A stretch of DNA of 64,000 nucleotides from Dolomedes plantarius. Taxonomy: Eukaryota > Arthropoda > Arachnida > Araneae > Dolomedidae. The DNA lies in the NCBI GenBank assembly GCA_907164885.2, contig OU015490.1:12388966-12452965 (forward strand), in the 5' to 3' direction. The notes beneath the pieces were generated by a model. That model was not told where the DNA came from and ran no database searches. It saw nothing but the letters and a program-made list of their open reading frames with translations. Shown here one piece after another: positions 36,122 through 48,715 of the stretch. A program made the position numbers and the translations under genes. Every line of letters begins with the position of its first letter. Within the stretch, counting starts at the first letter, position 1.

Positions 36122-37971
36122 ATGCTGGTCAGTGTTTTTTGGATATAGAAGGCATTATTTGCGAAGTTATCCTAATTTATTTTACAACTACTGAAACAAA
36201 ATACAGGGTTCATGGTTTTACAACATTCAGAGTCTTCTAAAAACCACAAAGATTTGTGCCTTTTAAACATCAGTGAAATAAAAAAATATATATATTTTAA
36301 CTGCATATCTTATTGAAATTAAAATGAATATAAAACATTAACTTTCTCCTTTTATGTGTGATGTATAATTTTCCTTTAATAACTCTAGCAATACATTTTT
36401 CTGAACATTATATTTACATTTTGTCAGCATTAATTATACTTCGCACTTTAAAATTTATTGTCAGGTTTGTTTGAACCTGAAAGAAAGACTAGTTAAAAGC
36501 ATAATTTGCTGTTATTTTTTTTAATGTTCTATTGGAAGGTTTCGGAAAGCTATGTAAATTTTATGCAATAATTATTACAATATTGTCCCTTATAGCTTAC
36601 ACTGCACCTTTAAACATTTTAATCTTTATTATTATAATATCTATTTTACATACTAATTGCTGTTAATAAATTACCACACTATTCTTACTAATGTTACATC
36701 TAGGTATCCTTTCTATGGCTAATAAATTAAACTAATGAAATTGGAGAGAAAGAAAGATGTGCTTAAAACTTCATAGCGATAAATCATTATATGGAATAAA
36801 ACCTTGCTTTTAATTAACTTTAGATTACCTCAAAATGTGTTTTGTTTCTACATTGCGTGTAGTTTATGTAACCATAGTTTATTTTCTAACATAAAATATA
36901 TTTATGAAATTATTTAAGGGTTATTCCAAAGAAAAATCTTTAATAATTCCTATTTCATTTGCGTGTAAAATCAATAAAGTATTAATTATAATTTGTTGAA
37001 AAATACATTTATTTTTTCTAGCAATAAAACAGAACTGATATTAATTGTATTAAGGCTATTATGATTAGCAAAGTTATATTTTGAGTGTATAATTCCCTTT
37101 CGGTACTTGTAATTGAAATTATTTATTACTGATTTAATTAAAACTATTAATTTAAATGAGTAATGCCAGATACGTGTTGAACAATTATTTTTTTCACAAC
37201 TATGTTGCTAATGATACCTGATATTAAAATAATTAAATGAAATACTATAATTATGATCAAATTCAATTCACATTTTCCCTTTACATTAATGCATTGATTT
37301 TGGTAATTATACAAACTCTCCCACTGATAGTAATTAAGCAAAAGTCGTCAATCTCCATAAAATACTGGACATTACATAGGAAAAATGATAATTTGGAATA
37401 GTTACTGAAAAAAAAGGATTTATTAATTACTAGATTGAGCCTCCAAGATAATAAAATTGAATATTTTTTTTAAGTGCAGATAGATTTTGATACTTTTTGC
37501 ATATTTGATAACAGATAAATATAATTTATAATACATCAATTTAACTTTTTATTATTATATTTAATTTTATCATTGAAATGATGCAATGATAGGGTAAAAA
37601 CACAGTATGCAATGCGAAAATTCTGTATAGTTGTATTTTATGAACACATACTTATTCAGTGTAAGCAAAATTTGTTCACAACCATTTCTAGTATCAATGG
37701 TGTTAAGATTGTTTCATAAAATGATTATAACGATGTCAGTGGTGCAGTGACTAACTTCCTATTACTGAGTTTTAATTACTGAGTTTAACTTAGTTTTAAT
37801 TTCCTATTACTGATAAATATCATGATAGAAGGTCCAGGTGTTTGAAAATAAATTGATGTACAGTCATATATCGGCTCTATGAGTGACCCTGCTAACGAAA
37901 ATACCGTCAAACGAAGAAATGTTTCACTGTTTTTGGACTCAGCATACGAATATAGATTTGACTACGTAATG
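36122..37971. other. AT-rich non-coding interval
   Basis: No recognisable feature; local small repetition of TTCCTATTACTGA (37758, 37800). Confidence 0.5.
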
Positions 37972-37979
37972 TTCTACAG

Positions 37980-38679
37980 CAGAAGTGGGGAACATTTTTA
38001 CCGTTAGAGGCCACATGTAAATTAGGTAGTAATAAAGGAGGCTGCATAAGTTGATGAACCTATAAATGCGACTTTTATGAAATTATTATAGTTAGATATA
38101 GTTTTAACAATTTGGTGCATTATATAGAAAAATAACAAAATATTTAAGTCCTTATTTATTTATTATTTGACATAAAAAAGTTACAATATAAAATATTTTT
38201 GTATTCACATAAGGATAAAAACTTGTTATAACATTAATCATTAATTATTAATTTTTGTTTTGCAGAAAAAATAATACATTTTAACGTACATGGAGTCAAT
38301 CACAACAATAATAGTAAGAAAATAGTAAGAAAATAGTAATAGTAAGAAAATAGTTTTTGTGTAGATATCATATAACTTGTCTGGTAGTATTGCTAAGAAA
38401 CTCTGAGCATTAAATTACATATAAAGTGTAATTAAAGTATCATACAATCAAGGTGAACGACGATCATTTGGATAAATATACAATTGTAGCGACTTTAGAC
38501 AACAATTTCAAAATGTCAACTTTATTTTGGCCGCACTGTACCTACATGCATGCCGTTCTTTATTTAATTCCATTGATTTGGAAATTGTTGTTATCTATAT
38601 AATTAAATATTAATTAATACAAGTGCTAGCTTTTATGAAGGCCGCACGCGGCCTCGAGGTCGCGAGTTCCCCACCTCTG
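37980..38679. mobile_element. hAT-type MITE
   Basis: Ends CAGAAGTGGGGAAC (37980) and GTTCCCCACCTCTG (ending 38679) are inverted repeats of the CAG...CTG type. They are flanked by 8-bp duplications TTCTACAG (37972-37979) and TTCTAGAG (38680-38687), one mismatch. Internal sub-terminal GGCC/GGCCGCACGCGGCC motifs are typical of this group. At 700 bp with no open frame, it is non-autonomous. Confidence 0.85.
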
Positions 38680-38687
38680 TTCTAGAG

Positions 38688-40003
38688 GGTGCGCGCACTA
38701 ACATAAAGCAGCCAACATGAACCTCCGGTCCATTTCAGGAGCTTATCTTTTCCGCCTGTATATATTTTACAAAGAGATGAGCTGACCACATCCGATAGGG
38801 AAGACACACCAAGTTGTTTACGTTCGAGACAACGAGAACGGAGACGCCTCGTAACATAAACTGCTTTGAAATAACTTTAAAGACATTCTTAAAAAGAATA
38901 ATTTCAATCAACTTGGATAGATTTTTAACTTCTCCTCCAGAACAGAGAGAGGCCAGCTGCTGAGGAAGAGGAGGCTTGTCATGAAAAAACTTTGAAAACT
39001 TTGAAGAAGAATAGTAAAATTTGTATTTTCAGTAAATTAGTATAAAGTGTATAATATATTTTCAGTATTATTGTGTAAAGTTGGCCAGTTTTTCATTCTA
39101 CTTTTCATTCTCCTCAAATTGGTTATCTGTTCATCGTAGTCTTTAGGGATTTTTTGCCTCACTATAGTGTACTTTTTTACTATTTTATAAAACATCTTTA
39201 AATAGTGGGCAGCATCCAGAACGAGTTAAACAGTTTTCCATACAGACCTACAGGAAATAGCATTTCGGCTAACGATTATGAATCTGCAACGAATAATCTT
39301 CGTTACCCGAGGTATCACGGTATTTGTAAACACTTACAGGATTTCTGCCATGTGACTCACTTTTTAATTTTTTTGTTTATTAGAATTAATATGAATTTAA
39401 TGAAGTTTTCTAGCAACACAAAAGGTTTTAAACACAAGAACTTATGCATTAAAGTGTTGAAGCGATTTCCCTCATTTTTAATACTCAAAAATTCTAGAGA
39501 AAGTTAAAATGCTCCAATAAATAATAGAAAATAATTATATATTGAAATAATTTCCAAATTCTATGAGCTTAATTACATTATTAATGAAATTTAGTATTAG
39601 TTAAAGCTAAACATATTTTACCAACTATGCACATCGCTCAGTTTGGAATGCATAATTAAAGTACAAACATTAGCTTTTAAATGAATATCAAAATATTTGA
39701 TTATTACATGCAATCAAGTAACTATTACAATAGAATTCCAAACAAATATTAGTCACTCAGGAAGAACCCTGGAACATCATAACATGCATTTCCTAACAGA
39801 GAACTACTCACATGAATAGAACTTTAGTACATAACAGTTCACAACTCCAATTTAACTGATTTACTAGCACATCACTAAGTGATGGACATATAATGAAACA
39901 AAATTTATGTAAAACAATAAGAACCATCAAAAGAAACAATCAGCAACATCAATTAAACATTGGAAATTCATAGAAAAAAGTTCTAGAAAAGCATGCCAGA
40001 CGA
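38688..40003. other. Mostly AT-rich interval, slightly GC-richer at 38690-39000
   Basis: The first 300 bp contain exon-like composition (ACGAGAACGGAGACGCCTCG near 38830; AGAGGCCAGCTGCTGAGG near 38950) but no frame or splice pattern I can defend. The rest is AT-rich. Confidence 0.35.
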
Positions 40004-40004
40004 T

Positions 40005-40151
40005 ATCATAATGGCTAGGGCACTGGCTTGCGGTACCGGAGTCAGTGGGTCCGACTGTCACTTTTGGGATGAATGTTTGTAGCCGTTCGGAATCGGATTT
40101 AAGCTGTAGGTCCCGGTCTTCCCGCCAGGGGCTTTAGAAACAACAACATAG
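40005..40151 (+). repeat. Short tRNA-derived SINE
   Basis: The head AATGGCTAGGGCACTGGC resembles box A and GTGGGTCCGACTG resembles box B. The tail is AACAACAACA. At ~147 bp it is shorter than the other SINE families here. Flanking duplications are not clear. Confidence 0.6.
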
Positions 40152-41564
40152 TATCTGATTTCTCTATTCTCGTATATAAAATTTTCCTCTATAAGGGGAA
40201 AATTATATTTCTGGGAAGTAATGTCTAAAATATACCCTCGTTCTTATTCTAAGAAATGGAAATATCGATTACTAGACGAGCATCAAATGTGTATATCGTC
40301 ACTTGAATGCAAGAACTAGGTAACTCGATTGTTCAAATTCTTGAAGATCTCAAATGTTTACTTCTTCCAGTGATACAATACTCGTCGTTCTGTTTGTCTA
40401 ATTATTACACTAGCTAACAGATGGCATTACGTTAGCAGCAAAGTGAGTTTTCTAGTTACTGCATTCACTTCTTATGTAATCTAGCTAGAAATAGCCAGAT
40501 ATCTCAAAAATAATTTTTTGGGAGTTACCTAGTTCTTGCATTCACGTGAAGATATGTTGTTAGCAAGATTAAAAAAAAAAGAAAAAAAAGTTCTTTTAAG
40601 TTTAAGATGATCAAAACTTTAAAATCTCAATATTTTTACTAACAAAAAAATAAATTAAAAATAATTTGTTTTAAAATGTTTCTACTAATGCACAAATTAA
40701 AGACGCTTATAGAAAGTATGATACCGTTAAAAAGTCATGCTTATAGTAAATATTCAATTAAATATGCTAGTAAATAAATGGAATTCCTTCTCATATTTAA
40801 GTATTTACATTAAAAGTGGTTGTATAAAGCTTTCGAAATTACTTTTTATGTAACATCTTCTTGATAAAATTAATAAAAAGTTGTAAAACTGCTAATGGAG
40901 GGGAGATCCCAAATCAAGCTAACCTTTAGGATTTTACTAGCAATTAATGAAATTTCATCAAGTAAAATATTTCGCAAGAAACTAAATTTAAGAATAAGCA
41001 AATCCTCTATTTTAAGATTTTGATTCAGTGGCGAACAAATAAAGTCTGACATGAAATATTCCAAAATATATATACATTTATTTTTCTTTTACTTTTGATT
41101 TTAAGAGTTTTATCAGATGTTTCAATGCCATCACGTTTAGAATGAAAATTGTGTTTATAACAGAGCTTGAAAACATAATGGAGGATTTCGAGTTGATAAT
41201 AACTTATGTTTATAATTTAAGAGACTTATCGAACAAGAAATTTAATCCAGTAAATCATATTTGCTGTTCATATGTCAAGATGATTTAAAATAAAATGCAA
41301 TTTACACAGTGCAATTTAAAATAAAATGTATTTGTAAGATGGAATTTCTTTTTTGTTTATAGTCAGTTAAAAAGTAGGCTAACGACAGTAGGCAAGACTG
41401 GCATACATATTAGGGTAGATAATTTCGTAACTCATACTTTATACATTATAAATTTGCAGTTATTTTTATTCCTTAATATTAATAATCTCCGTTTAATAAC
41501 GTTAAAAAGTTGTTGTTTGCCAATGCAGGGCTCTTTTTCACATTTGACACTACATTGACACTAA
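40152..41564. other. AT-rich non-coding interval
   Basis: Nothing supported. Confidence 0.5.
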
Positions 41565-41790
41565 TTCCGCGAGAATCGTTGGTTGCTTTCAATGGGGACA
41601 CCGTATAGGGGAACCACCCCCACCCCCTGGTGCCACCTCAATCCTGACTGTTCTACCCTAGGGGCGACATCTGGGATTATCGTACCTCTTCCACTCACTC
41701 TCATCACATAGATTGACTTTCTGATCTAGATTTAACTTGCGCATATCAGGCCTCGACAGGAAGGTATTTAATGGCGTTCTCGGTATTTAA
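41565..41790 (-). repeat. SINE fragment, minus strand
   Basis: Segments CACCCCCTGGTGCCACCTCA, GGCGACATCTGGGATTATCG and GGTATTTAATGGC align with the SINE at 16739-17095. The tRNA-like head is truncated where the next repeat begins at 41799. Confidence 0.6.
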
Positions 41791-41798
41791 TGCGTTTT

Positions 41799-42218
41799 AT
41801 TAACTCGCTTTCTTGTTTGTTTGTGTGTTTGTCCCGTACAAATCTTGCAATCGATTTTTAACTAACTTCCCGACTAGCTAGACATTTGAAACTTTTAGAA
41901 TAGCTTAGAAGGCGATGACAATGAATCATTTTAATACTTTTAGCCATCTTTAAGCAGAATTAAATTAATTTTCAGTTATTTTCAGTTAATTTTGTTTTGT
42001 AGAATGGTGCATCCATCTATTGACCGGGACGGGAACGAAAAGTTAAACGCAAGTAAACTTCCAATTAACTTCATTTTCTTTCAAGTTCATGGGATAATTC
42101 ATCAGAAAAAAAATTTAAAAAGTATTTATTAATACATAGAATTGTCCAGTTTATACGATTCAATAGAAAATTTACAAACATGGTATATAAAAAATCTTTT
42201 TATCTTGTAATTATTTAA
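41799..42218. repeat. Dispersed ~420-bp repeat, copy 1
   Basis: High similarity over the whole length to 50054-50470 in the same orientation. It starts TTAACTCGCTTTCTTGTTTG, contains AAAAGTTAAACGCAAGT, and ends TTTTTATCTTGTAATTATTT. No coding capacity. No terminal repeats were seen; class unknown. Confidence 0.85.
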
Positions 42219-43214
42219 TTTTAAGGGATCAGGTACCTTTTAAAAGCTAAAAGTCTCGTCAAACATATCCTTATTTTCAATTATTAGTAGTTATATCAAT
42301 TATTTATTCAGAAATATAAAATTTTATTGTGAGTTAAACCGTCTTCTTTATTAATATTGCTCTAAATTTTTTCTAGCTTTAAGAGAATTTTTCATTTTTT
42401 TTTTATTTCAACCGTTTTTTAAAATTTTATGTCATTGCACGCAGACTTGCATCTGAATATTCATTTATGAATATACACATTTTTTTTCAATTTTAAAATT
42501 AATTTATATAATATTTTTTTTAAATGACCAGCTTTGAAATCAAAATTCTTAGTTCAAAGAAAGCAATTTTTTTTATTTAAAATTTTTTTTTATAAATTTA
42601 ACTGTAATTAAAATTTTTAAGATGAAATGACATAATAGTTCATCATGTTAATCATACATTTTTCTATTGCATGCTTATGAAATTTCATGGTATTCTAGAC
42701 AACCGTTCTGATGATATCATGTGCCCCAAAAGATAACAATGAAATAAACAATAGATGAAATCTTAAACAATTAAAACATTTCTTTTCAAGGTATAAAAAA
42801 CTTTGAGCCATATTTATGAAGAAGAAAGAGTATTCAACTCACAGTAAAATTTCCCGATTTATGAATAAATGATTTTCGTACTTATTGATGATTGAAAAAG
42901 GGATACGTTAGTCGAGTCGTTTAGCTTACAAATGGTACTTGACCCCTTAAATACATATCTTTGTATTCATGCCGCCCTTATCGAGTCTCTTGAGAACTTC
43001 CATATTGTAAGCCTAGGTCGATCCCCAGAAGTTCTTGTGCTGTTCCCTAATAGGGAGTAGTGTTCTTTCACTTGTATGATGTTCCTTTGATAAAGTAGCC
43101 ATTATATCTGCAGTGTGAATGGGCCAAACTCTTCAGGACAATGTAACTGCTTAGGAAAAAATAATATTTTGCCTCCTTGAGTAGGTTTCACGCAGAAGAT
43201 TTACTCTAAAAGAA
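42219..43214. other. AT-rich non-coding interval
   Basis: Nothing supported. Confidence 0.5.
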
Positions 43215-43216
43215 TA

Positions 43217-43767
43217 CCGGGTGGTCATAAATAAACTTTGCCGATATATGGACCTCTAGCGGTTGTTACGTTCAACCGATCGAAATGTGATTTCCGATAT
43301 AGTTATTCAGAGGTATGTGCTCGGGATTCTGTGAACGGCAACAATGAAGCGCTCACTGTTACGGTTATAGGTACAGAAACTCGAAATTTTAAAATAGCAA
43401 CACCCATTTTTTCCCATCGCAAAATGCTCAGCGCATGCGAAATCCCTAAAGAGCGTTGAAACTGTACGTGTATCACAAAAAACGGATGCATTATGCACGC
43501 ACAAAAAACAGCTCTGCGAACGGCCTACAAAATGATATATGGACTTCTAGCGGCCGTTCCTTTCAACCTATCGAGGTGAGATTTCAGATATAGTTATTCA
43601 GATGTATGAGATCGGGAATCTGAGAACGGCAACACAGTGACGCTCACGGTTACGGTTATAGGTATAGAAACTCGAAATGTTCAAATGGCAACGTCCACTC
43701 TCTATAGATTGAACGGAACGGCCGCTACAGGTCCATGTATGAGCAAATTTTCTTTACGACCATCCGG
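43217..43767. mobile_element. Foldback-type MITE in a TA site
   Basis: Inverted termini CCGGGTGGTCATAAATAAAC (43217) and its diverged complement ending at 43767 are flanked by TA (43215-43216, 43768-43769). This suggests a Tc1/mariner-mobilised element. The sub-terminal motif TATGGACCTSTAGCGG occurs three times: near 43246, near 43541 (same orientation) and inverted near 43725. About 150 bp after the first motif is repeated after the second, so the element contains an internal duplication. No protein is encoded. Confidence 0.85.
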
Positions 43768-43769
43768 TA

Positions 43770-45269
43770 TTTAAAAAACTGCAGCATAAATACTTTTTTT
43801 CGTAAAAATAAGTGAAGTATATGCCCTTAATGTATCGAATATATTCTTCAGTGTGGACCAAGCATTTAGCCCTGGAAGTAAAGAAGTTGCTAATTGTGTT
43901 CTTTCAGTAGTTAATACCATTCTGAAGTATTTATTTTGCCTTCGGAGGCAAAAGTTGAATAAAAACCGATGAAAGATTAGAAGCATTTAATAGTGAGATC
44001 TGCAAAAAAGAGATATCCATGAGAAAATATTTACGATTGCCAAAACTTTACCGAATTACGACTTTTACGATAAACTATGAAAAATATTCAAGGATTGATG
44101 AAAGTACTGAAACTACTCCCCAACTGATTTATACCCGTGAATAAACATCTCGTAAATGATCCTACTATTTGCCACAATCCGCTTTAACGACTGACAAAGG
44201 TATTTAAGACCTATACGATTGACTATAAATACAAAATTTTCTATACGTGTCATGGTAGAGTAACGTAAATTGAAACATTAAATGTAAAATTTCTCAAATA
44301 TTCCCCTTCATATATTTTACCACCTTTAAATTTCGAACTCTTAAGATTTAATTCCAGGGTGATTTTTATGCTATTCTAAACCAGAAATTTTTTATTAATG
44401 TTTAGTTGAAATTAGAGAATTTTAGTTGAAATTAGAGGACCAAATAGTCATAAAATTGAAGGCTGGTAATAAAAAGTGATAACAAAGATAATTACAATAG
44501 GTTGTCAAAATTGTAGAACTATTGACCATTTCTTCAGAATATTTTAATTATAAACTGTACGCCAAGCTTTGGTAAGCGTAAACTATCAAAACTGCCTGAA
44601 TTCGACGTGGGCTAAAGCGATAGAATTCCTGTAAACGAGAAATTAGAATTAATTGTGATTCATCCTGCAAATCATGCCTTATTTGTTCCAATGGTGTTGG
44701 TGGAGGAGATCAAAACACTAGCACCATACTTGAATATGTAAAACACTTGAAGGGGGTTAGCCAGAATAGATTCGTAGGCTTCTAGTGGTACTGGACGCTG
44801 AATAATAACAGTTAAGGCTCCCAAAAGTGAAAAACAACTACCATACACGATACTGGGCACCAAGCATGCCTAATGTTACACTTTAAATAGTGTTCACCAC
44901 CTTCCGGCACCTTCACATTTTGGATGATTTATTCATCCAAAACTACAGGAAATGAAGACACTGGGATTCCCTTCTTAAAAAAAGCATTTTAATGTGTTAA
45001 ATCAGTTAATAGATTAAGTTTTTCTCTCCTTTACATAATTGTTAAAAATTTATTTTTCATATTCTCTGGCAGAAAATGTTTAAAATTTTACATGTAGAAA
45101 CGAGCTTAAACGAGGTATCTTGCAGCTCATTTCCTTCGCTTTTCTGAGTATCTAGTCTTTTTTTCTACCAGCACACTTTGATGGACACTAGCACTTCTTG
45201 CAAGTATAGATTCTTGATTTTCAAACTTCTGTGGTATTTCATTCTGTCAATATTTATGTAAAAGGAAAA
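43770..45269. other. AT-rich interval with a possible Tc1-like trace
   Basis: A minus-strand frame at 44672-44863 includes GALTVIIQRPVPLEAYESIL, which has the flavour of the strand before the second Asp in Tc1-like transposases. The following catalytic motif and terminal repeats are not found. Nothing else is supported. Confidence 0.3.
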
Positions 45270-45270
45270 A

Positions 45271-45347
<77 letters not shown>
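45270..45347. repeat. (AT)n microsatellite, left of the Tigger insertion
   Basis: AT dinucleotides abutting the left terminus of the element at 45348; the tract resumes at 47595 beyond its right terminus. Confidence 0.95.
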
Positions 45348-45350
<3 letters not shown>

Positions 45351-47594
45351 TGGAACCCCGATTTTACGTTTTTCATGGGACCAGCGGTAAAAAACGTACG
45401 AAACGGGAAAACGCAAAATCGGGGTTAAAAAAAATCTACTCATATTGTTTAAAAATTGACATTTACCGGATGATCTATCGGAAAAAATGTGTAATCTTTA
45501 CTTGTTTTTTGCTTTTAGATATAATTTCAAATACAGCACGTTCAATACTAACAATTTTTCGCAAATTTGCTTCTTGGTTTACATTCGAAACTAAAAATTG
45601 TTTCAGAGTTTTTATGCTTTGAGCTGTGGGTACTACAACCTCCGTTGTTTCTTCTTCATCTTCATCACCACTATCATCGGAAGCTTTCATTAAATCAGAT
45701 ATCGAAGGAATTTGTGAAGTGATGAGATGTGCGTCGCAGTCGATATACGCGTCATCGACTTCTGGAAGATTTTCACCTTCAGCCAAGAAATCTTCTTCTT
45801 CCGTTTCATTGTAATCTGAAGGTGAAGGGGTAATTTCATCGTTGGATTCCGAGAAGCCCGGTTTGTTTAAACACATTGGTAATGCATTTTTTGTCGACAC
45901 TGTCCCACGCTGCAAAAATCAAATTCAGAGCTTCTAGAACATTTATCTTTCCTGTAGAAGAATCATGCAGGTCACCGGAACCAATAAAAAGAAGTGATTT
46001 TCTAACCAGTTGTTTCCTGTAACGTGATTTAAATGATCGGATAATTCCTAGATCCGAAGGTTGAAGTTGGCTGGTGCAGTTTGCTGGAAAAAATTCTACT
46101 CGCACATTTTTCAATTTAAGATCCAAATGAGAGGTGCACTTATCAATAAAAATAATGATTTTTTGCTTCTGTAGTCGAATTTTTTTATCCAGTTTTCGAA
46201 GAAAATCTTCAAACAACGATTGAGTCATCCACGCATTTTTATTCGAAGCGTAATCCGTGGGTAAACTTTTCACATTTTTGAAACACCGTGGTTTCTTTGC
46301 TCTACCAATCACAAGAGGCGTTAATTTCTCACTTCCGTCGGCATTCGTACATAGTAAAACAGTTACGCGCATTTTGGAGAGCTTTCCCCCGTGGCAATTT
46401 TCGCCTTTGACCGTCAATGTTTTGTCGAGTAACAAGTTGAAAAATAGTCCCGTCTCGTCGGCGTAGAATACGTCTCTTGGATTGTACTCCTTTAATAAAT
46501 TTGGCAAAGTGTTCTCTTTCCACTGCTGCACAATTGCAATATCCACACTATCGGATTCTCCACAGATAGACTTAAAACATAAATTGTTCCTTTTTTTAAA
46601 TCTGTCGATCCAGCCATTCGATGCAGAGAAGCCCTGGAGTTTAAGCCTTTCAGCAATTTCAAGTGCCTTTTCTTTAACGATGGATCCGTTTATTGGAATT
46701 TTTGATGCCCGGGCTTCCTTGAACCATTCCATTAAAATTTTTTCCACATCATCATACGGAGATGTCTTAAGCGTTTTCCGTTTCTTTGCAGATTTTCCGA
46801 ATTTTTCAGCACTTAACTCTACTGAAGCTTCTTGCTTTAAAATCGTTTGCAAAGTTGAATATGCAATACCCAACGATTTAGCAAGATCAATTTTGGTGCC
46901 ATGAAATTCTTTAGCTTTTTTGACGATTTCGGCCTTTTCGGCTAGAGAGAAACATTTTCGCTTAGACATCCTTCCTTCAGGTTAAGAACGCTTGACAATG
47001 AGAAAAAATGGTTACGATGCTCAAACGAACTTTTACAGACCAGCTGAAACCAGTTCTACCTTTAGATGGTTGCATGGTCTGGTCATAGAATCCCCCCCCC
47101 CCTTTCCATGTGAAGTGTGGACATTGGACAATCAAACCAAAAGAGATCCATCACTTCTTTCTCTTTTGTTGACACAGTTATCCAAGAATCGAAAGGCATT
47201 GCGGTTATTCTCCCCCACTTGCGGGAGTCCCGTGCATTTCTACTTCCGCCACCCTTCTGATTTTGACACTGCGAGGAAACCCCTCATGCCTACCACACAC
47301 AAACAAAAGGACAATAAGGTGGAACAGAAAGGATGCTACAACGCTTCAAACTGGTAAGAAACAAGTTTTTCTTGAAAGAAAGAACTCAAAGGTTGTGTGA
47401 GCCTTGCAGAGGAAAAATGATTTTGATCTTGTCTTTAGAAAAAACGTATTAAGCGGGATTTTCTGGAAAGGAATAACGTAAAATCCGGGATATTTTAACA
47501 TTATCGGTATAGGCAATTTTCTCGGACCAGCAGAAAATGACGTAGGAAGCGGGATAACGTACGAAACGGACAACGTAAAATCGGGGTTCTACTG
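45348..47594 (-). mobile_element. pogo/Tigger-type DNA transposon
   Basis: Inverted termini CAGTGGAACCCCGATTTTAC (45348) and the complement of GTAAAATCGGGGTTCTACTG (ending 47594), one mismatch in 20, are flanked by TA at 45346-45347 and 47595-47596. Sub-terminal repeats (CGTACGAAACGG) are shared by both ends. The 2247-bp length suits a full Tigger element. It sits within an (AT)n microsatellite. Confidence 0.95.
45475..46969 (-). pseudogene. Tigger/pogo transposase with one frameshift
   Basis: DDE-family transposase related to CENP-B and jerky proteins. It starts MSKRKCFSLAEKAEI at 46969. Residues 5-45 form the pogo/psq-like helix-turn-helix, and residues 72-130 the CENP-B type DNA-binding domain. 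The DDE core has Asp171 (YADETGLFF), Asp276 (IFIDKCTSH) and Asp306 (LQPSDLGII), with 29 residues between the last two, as in Tigger families. The usual Asn after the second Asp is Lys, and LQPLD reads LQPSD. The frame closes after residue 377, but the next frame continues at once with GFSESNDEITPSPSDYN and an acidic tail ending ITHFFR at 45475. A one-base frameshift near 45855-45870 is therefore the main lesion. Intact length would be about 500 residues, normal for the family. Confidence 0.92.
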
Positions 47595-47595
47595 T

Positions 47596-47643
<48 letters not shown>
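47595..47643. repeat. (AT)n microsatellite, right of the Tigger insertion
   Basis: Continuation of the tract at 45270-45347 after the transposon. Confidence 0.95.
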
Positions 47644-47646
<3 letters not shown>

Positions 47647-48510
47647 GCGTCATGTAATTGTCGTAACTAAAACATTTTAATACATAAATTATTCCACTTT
47701 ATTCCTAATTTCAACCATTTTTTAACTTTATATTTCATATATTATGGTTATATATTAGGCTTTAGTAAACTCTTGATACTCTATTCAATAAACACATTTA
47801 GAGATTTCCATGTATTTAAAAATCTTTCGCGAAAAAGATCGTGTCATATGTTTACTGCTCATTGTTTGATTATTTGTTTTGGTCTTTCTCTTATAAAATG
47901 TTGTACAAGTGTAAAGTAAATGTCATTTGTAGTGATATTCGTGAAGTATATTGTTAACAAACATAACAGACGTTATTTTGAATTGTGCGTCATCTGCTTT
48001 TTGGAAATAAGTATTTTCCTTTGTATCAAGAATTTCTTAACATCGTAAATAAATCAAACTCACAATTCTAAAGTCTGTTTAATGAAGTTGAAAAAGATCA
48101 AAGGAGCAACAAAAAGTAAGAAAGCTCTTGTTAACAAATGTTATAAAAAAACGAAAATCTAGAAATGTGTTTTTCTAGTCAGAAAAGTTTTAGCATAAAA
48201 TAATTGAATATCACTATCACATCTGTGGCAGTGAAAATTAATTTATATTTTAATTGATTGGGGTATTAGATATTAAATATCTACTATTAATGATGCTGAT
48301 TTTTTGAATTCATTGCTTAAGATTGTGGTTAGTACATTGATTAATTGTTGTGATTCCCAAATGATAGAAACAACTCTGTTTACACTGAAAAATTAATTTA
48401 TTGATTATTAACACACATAATTAATTCGATACAAGTTACTAAATATTTCCTCCTTCATTTACACATTGTTCACAAGTTCTTTACTACTAAATTAATTCAC
48501 TACGAGTCAT
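47644..48510. other. AT-rich non-coding interval
   Basis: Nothing supported. Confidence 0.5.
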
Positions 48511-48715
48511 ATATTTAATTCATTCAATTATTATGACAATATTTCGTACTTCATCTACACATATTACTCTCAACTTCATTACTACGAAATTAATTCACCA
48601 CAACACCTATATTTAATTCATTCAATTATTATGACAATCTTTCGTACTTCATCTACACATATTACTCTCAACTTCATTACTACGACACATATATTTAATT
48701 CATTCACTTGTTATG
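48511..48715. repeat. Short tandem repeat, ~98/82-bp units
   Basis: ATATTTAATTCATTCAATTA occurs at 48511 and 48609, with a variant at 48691, followed by TTCGTACTTCATCTACACAT and ATTACTCTCAACTTCATTAC in the first two units. Confidence 0.8.

Noticed and set aside
44672..44863. Possible Tc1-like transposase fragment on the minus strand
   Set aside because: One stretch is suggestive, but no catalytic motif follows and no terminal repeats or TA flanks were found.
48511..48715. Regularly spaced repeats that could suggest a CRISPR-like array
   Set aside because: Only two to three copies, unit lengths of about 98 and 82 bp, repeats diverge and spacers are also repeated; the genome is eukaryotic.
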